A program made the translations under genes and the position numbers. Below the pieces are notes generated by a model that saw only the letters and a program-made list of their open reading frames with translations, did no database searches and was not told the origin of the DNA. This document shows positions 63,135 through 64,000 of a stretch of DNA of 64,000 bases, piece by piece. The number at the start of each line of letters is the position of its first letter. Within the stretch, counting starts at the first letter, position 1. The stretch is taken from NCBI RefSeq assembly GCF_000214215.1, contig NC_015559.1:1612001-1676000 (forward strand). The letters are read 5' to 3'. The stretch comes from Marinomonas posidonica IVIA-Po-181. Lineage in GTDB: Bacteria > Pseudomonadota > Gammaproteobacteria > Pseudomonadales > Marinomonadaceae.

Positions 63135-64000
63135 GTGCCAACAATAAATGTAACTGTTCCATTAACCCCATCATATAATTCCGCTTATAATCATTTAGTA
63201 GTAATTGAATCTGAAAGCATTAATCTTTCTATTGACCTTAAAGAAGGAACTCATACCTATACAAGTTCTTATCAAACGGTAGGTACTTTGAAGTATTTTG
63301 CCGTACCTAGACTTGAAGCTGCAATTAGATTTACTTATACCTATAATTCTTCGGAAGATGTGCTCGAGGTATATGGAAATGATTTCGTTGCCGCGGATAA
63401 GTCTACTTGTTTGTTAACAAAACCAGCAAAATCAAACCAAATATGCTATCAGCATACATATAAAAATGACTTGGCTCCTTGCGGAAAGAATCCAAATTGG
63501 AACTATTCTCTACAATACACACCAGGGTTACCCTCATTACTAACTAATACAATACGAAGTGCTAATGAAAAAATCATTGCTGCTGCAAAGTCAGTTTGTA
63601 AAATTGTTCGTATTCATACGCCCCCTCCACAACTTGATACTATTGAAGACACTCATAAATGGATGAATATGCATAGTGAGGATGGAGCATTTTTAGGCGT
63701 GTATGATCCTGAGAAAGAATATCCCGAAGGCACTTTAATGACCAATCATATAGAGTCTACTTGGGGGGGAGTCGTGTTTTTTAATAAAAATGAACATATT
63801 GCTAATGTTATCGGCTCTACACCAGACCCAAAGCTTCCCGGTAGCAAGCCTTGGATTGAGCTTTGGGAAAGGCAATTTGGGCTCGAAGATGAATGTACAT
63901 CTCATAATTGGGCATCTGGCAATGCATTTCCATGTAATGATCATGATAAAAAAAATAGTAGGTGGTCATGTTATTTTAGGGCAAGTAGCGAAACGTATGC
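63135..64000 (+). CDS. Large protein of unknown function, 3' end outside window
   Basis: GTG start at 63135 with AGGAG 7 bases upstream; open for 288 codons to the right edge. It begins PTINVTVPLTPSYNSAYNHL and is rich in beta-strand-like segments (THTYTSSYQTVGTL, FTYTYNSSEDVLEVYG) with many cysteines, tryptophans and tyrosines later (KNPNWNYSLQYTPG, STWGGVVFF, SRWSCYF). No signal peptide and no known domain seen. The gene is AT-rich. Its place in the island next to a toxin locus makes a toxin or effector possible, not shown. Confidence 0.75.
   Translation, partial: MPTINVTVPLTPSYNSAYNHLVVIESESINLSIDLKEGTHTYTSSYQTVGTLKYFAVPRLEAAIRFTYTYNSSEDVLEVYGNDFVAADKSTCLLTKPAKSNQICYQHTYKNDLAPCGKNPNWNYSLQYTPGLPSLLTNTIRSANEKIIAAAKSVCKIVRIHTPPPQLDTIEDTHKWMNMHSEDGAFLGVYDPEKEYPEGTLMTNHIESTWGGVVFFNKNEHIANVIGSTPDPKLPGSKPWIELWERQFGLEDECTSHNWASGNAFPCNDHDKKNSRWSCYFRASSETY

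Overview
The window reads as a gammaproteobacterial chromosome of the Oceanospirillales type, most like Marinomonas. This is inferred from gene content (dnaX-ybaB-recR-rnd-ycgL-ycgN, HrpA, YejK, RadD, TrhO, DUF1513/imelysin iron genes), from moderate GC, and from protein wording; no database search was possible. No rRNA, tRNA or CRISPR array was seen.

Bases 1-48905 are mostly backbone. From the left: an amine/amino-acid catabolic block (FAD oxidoreductase running off the left edge, AstE-like deacylase, aldehyde dehydrogenase, Lrp regulator, class III aminotransferase, divergent hydroxyacid dehydrogenase); a FadL-type porin; an EAL protein; an iron-linked periplasmic cluster on the minus strand (imelysin lipoprotein under a Fur-box-like site, di-heme DUF1111 protein, second imelysin, DUF1513 protein); an exported protein of unknown function behind a very good LexA-type site; then scattered housekeeping genes (BaiN-type flavoprotein, OmpA-like protein, glyoxalase, YejK, HAD phosphatase, DUF2947, TapT, DUF1499, TetR, RadD, 2OG oxygenase, TrhO). 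The run dnaX-ybaB-recR-rnd-ycgL-ycgN follows on the plus strand, and dnaX carries an in-frame slippery A9 run that would give a gamma-length product. Then a VWA protein, a class II amidotransferase, cysK, hrpA, mlaA, a diguanylate cyclase, a sugar dehydrogenase, an acetyltransferase, tal and dusA.

Bases 48906-64000 are an accessory region. It begins next to the 5' end of dusA with a frameshifted tyrosine-integrase remnant, which fits the known use of dusA as an integration site. It then holds: an AT-rich block with a NdpA/YejK-like gene overlapping a RelA/SpoT-type nucleotide synthetase gene, facing a convergent two-TM SLATT-like gene (a candidate nucleotide-signalled defence module); a P4-like leader with a terminator and repeats ahead of a KilA-N gene; pieces of a second KilA-N/antirepressor-like gene and of a P2-type tail gene; a LysM-DUF2235 (Tle1-type) toxin gene with an overlapping lipoprotein immunity candidate and a truncated second copy of it; two integron-type gene cassettes with matching attC core sites but no integrase; an alpha/beta hydrolase facing a probable DNA-binding protein; and a large gene of unknown function running off the right edge.

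The island looks like a site of repeated insertion and decay: phage fragments, REP-like inverted motifs, cassettes and conflict genes lie within 15 kb. The clearest candidates for new biology are the NdpA-like/RelA-like/SLATT block and the toxin-immunity-cassette junction.
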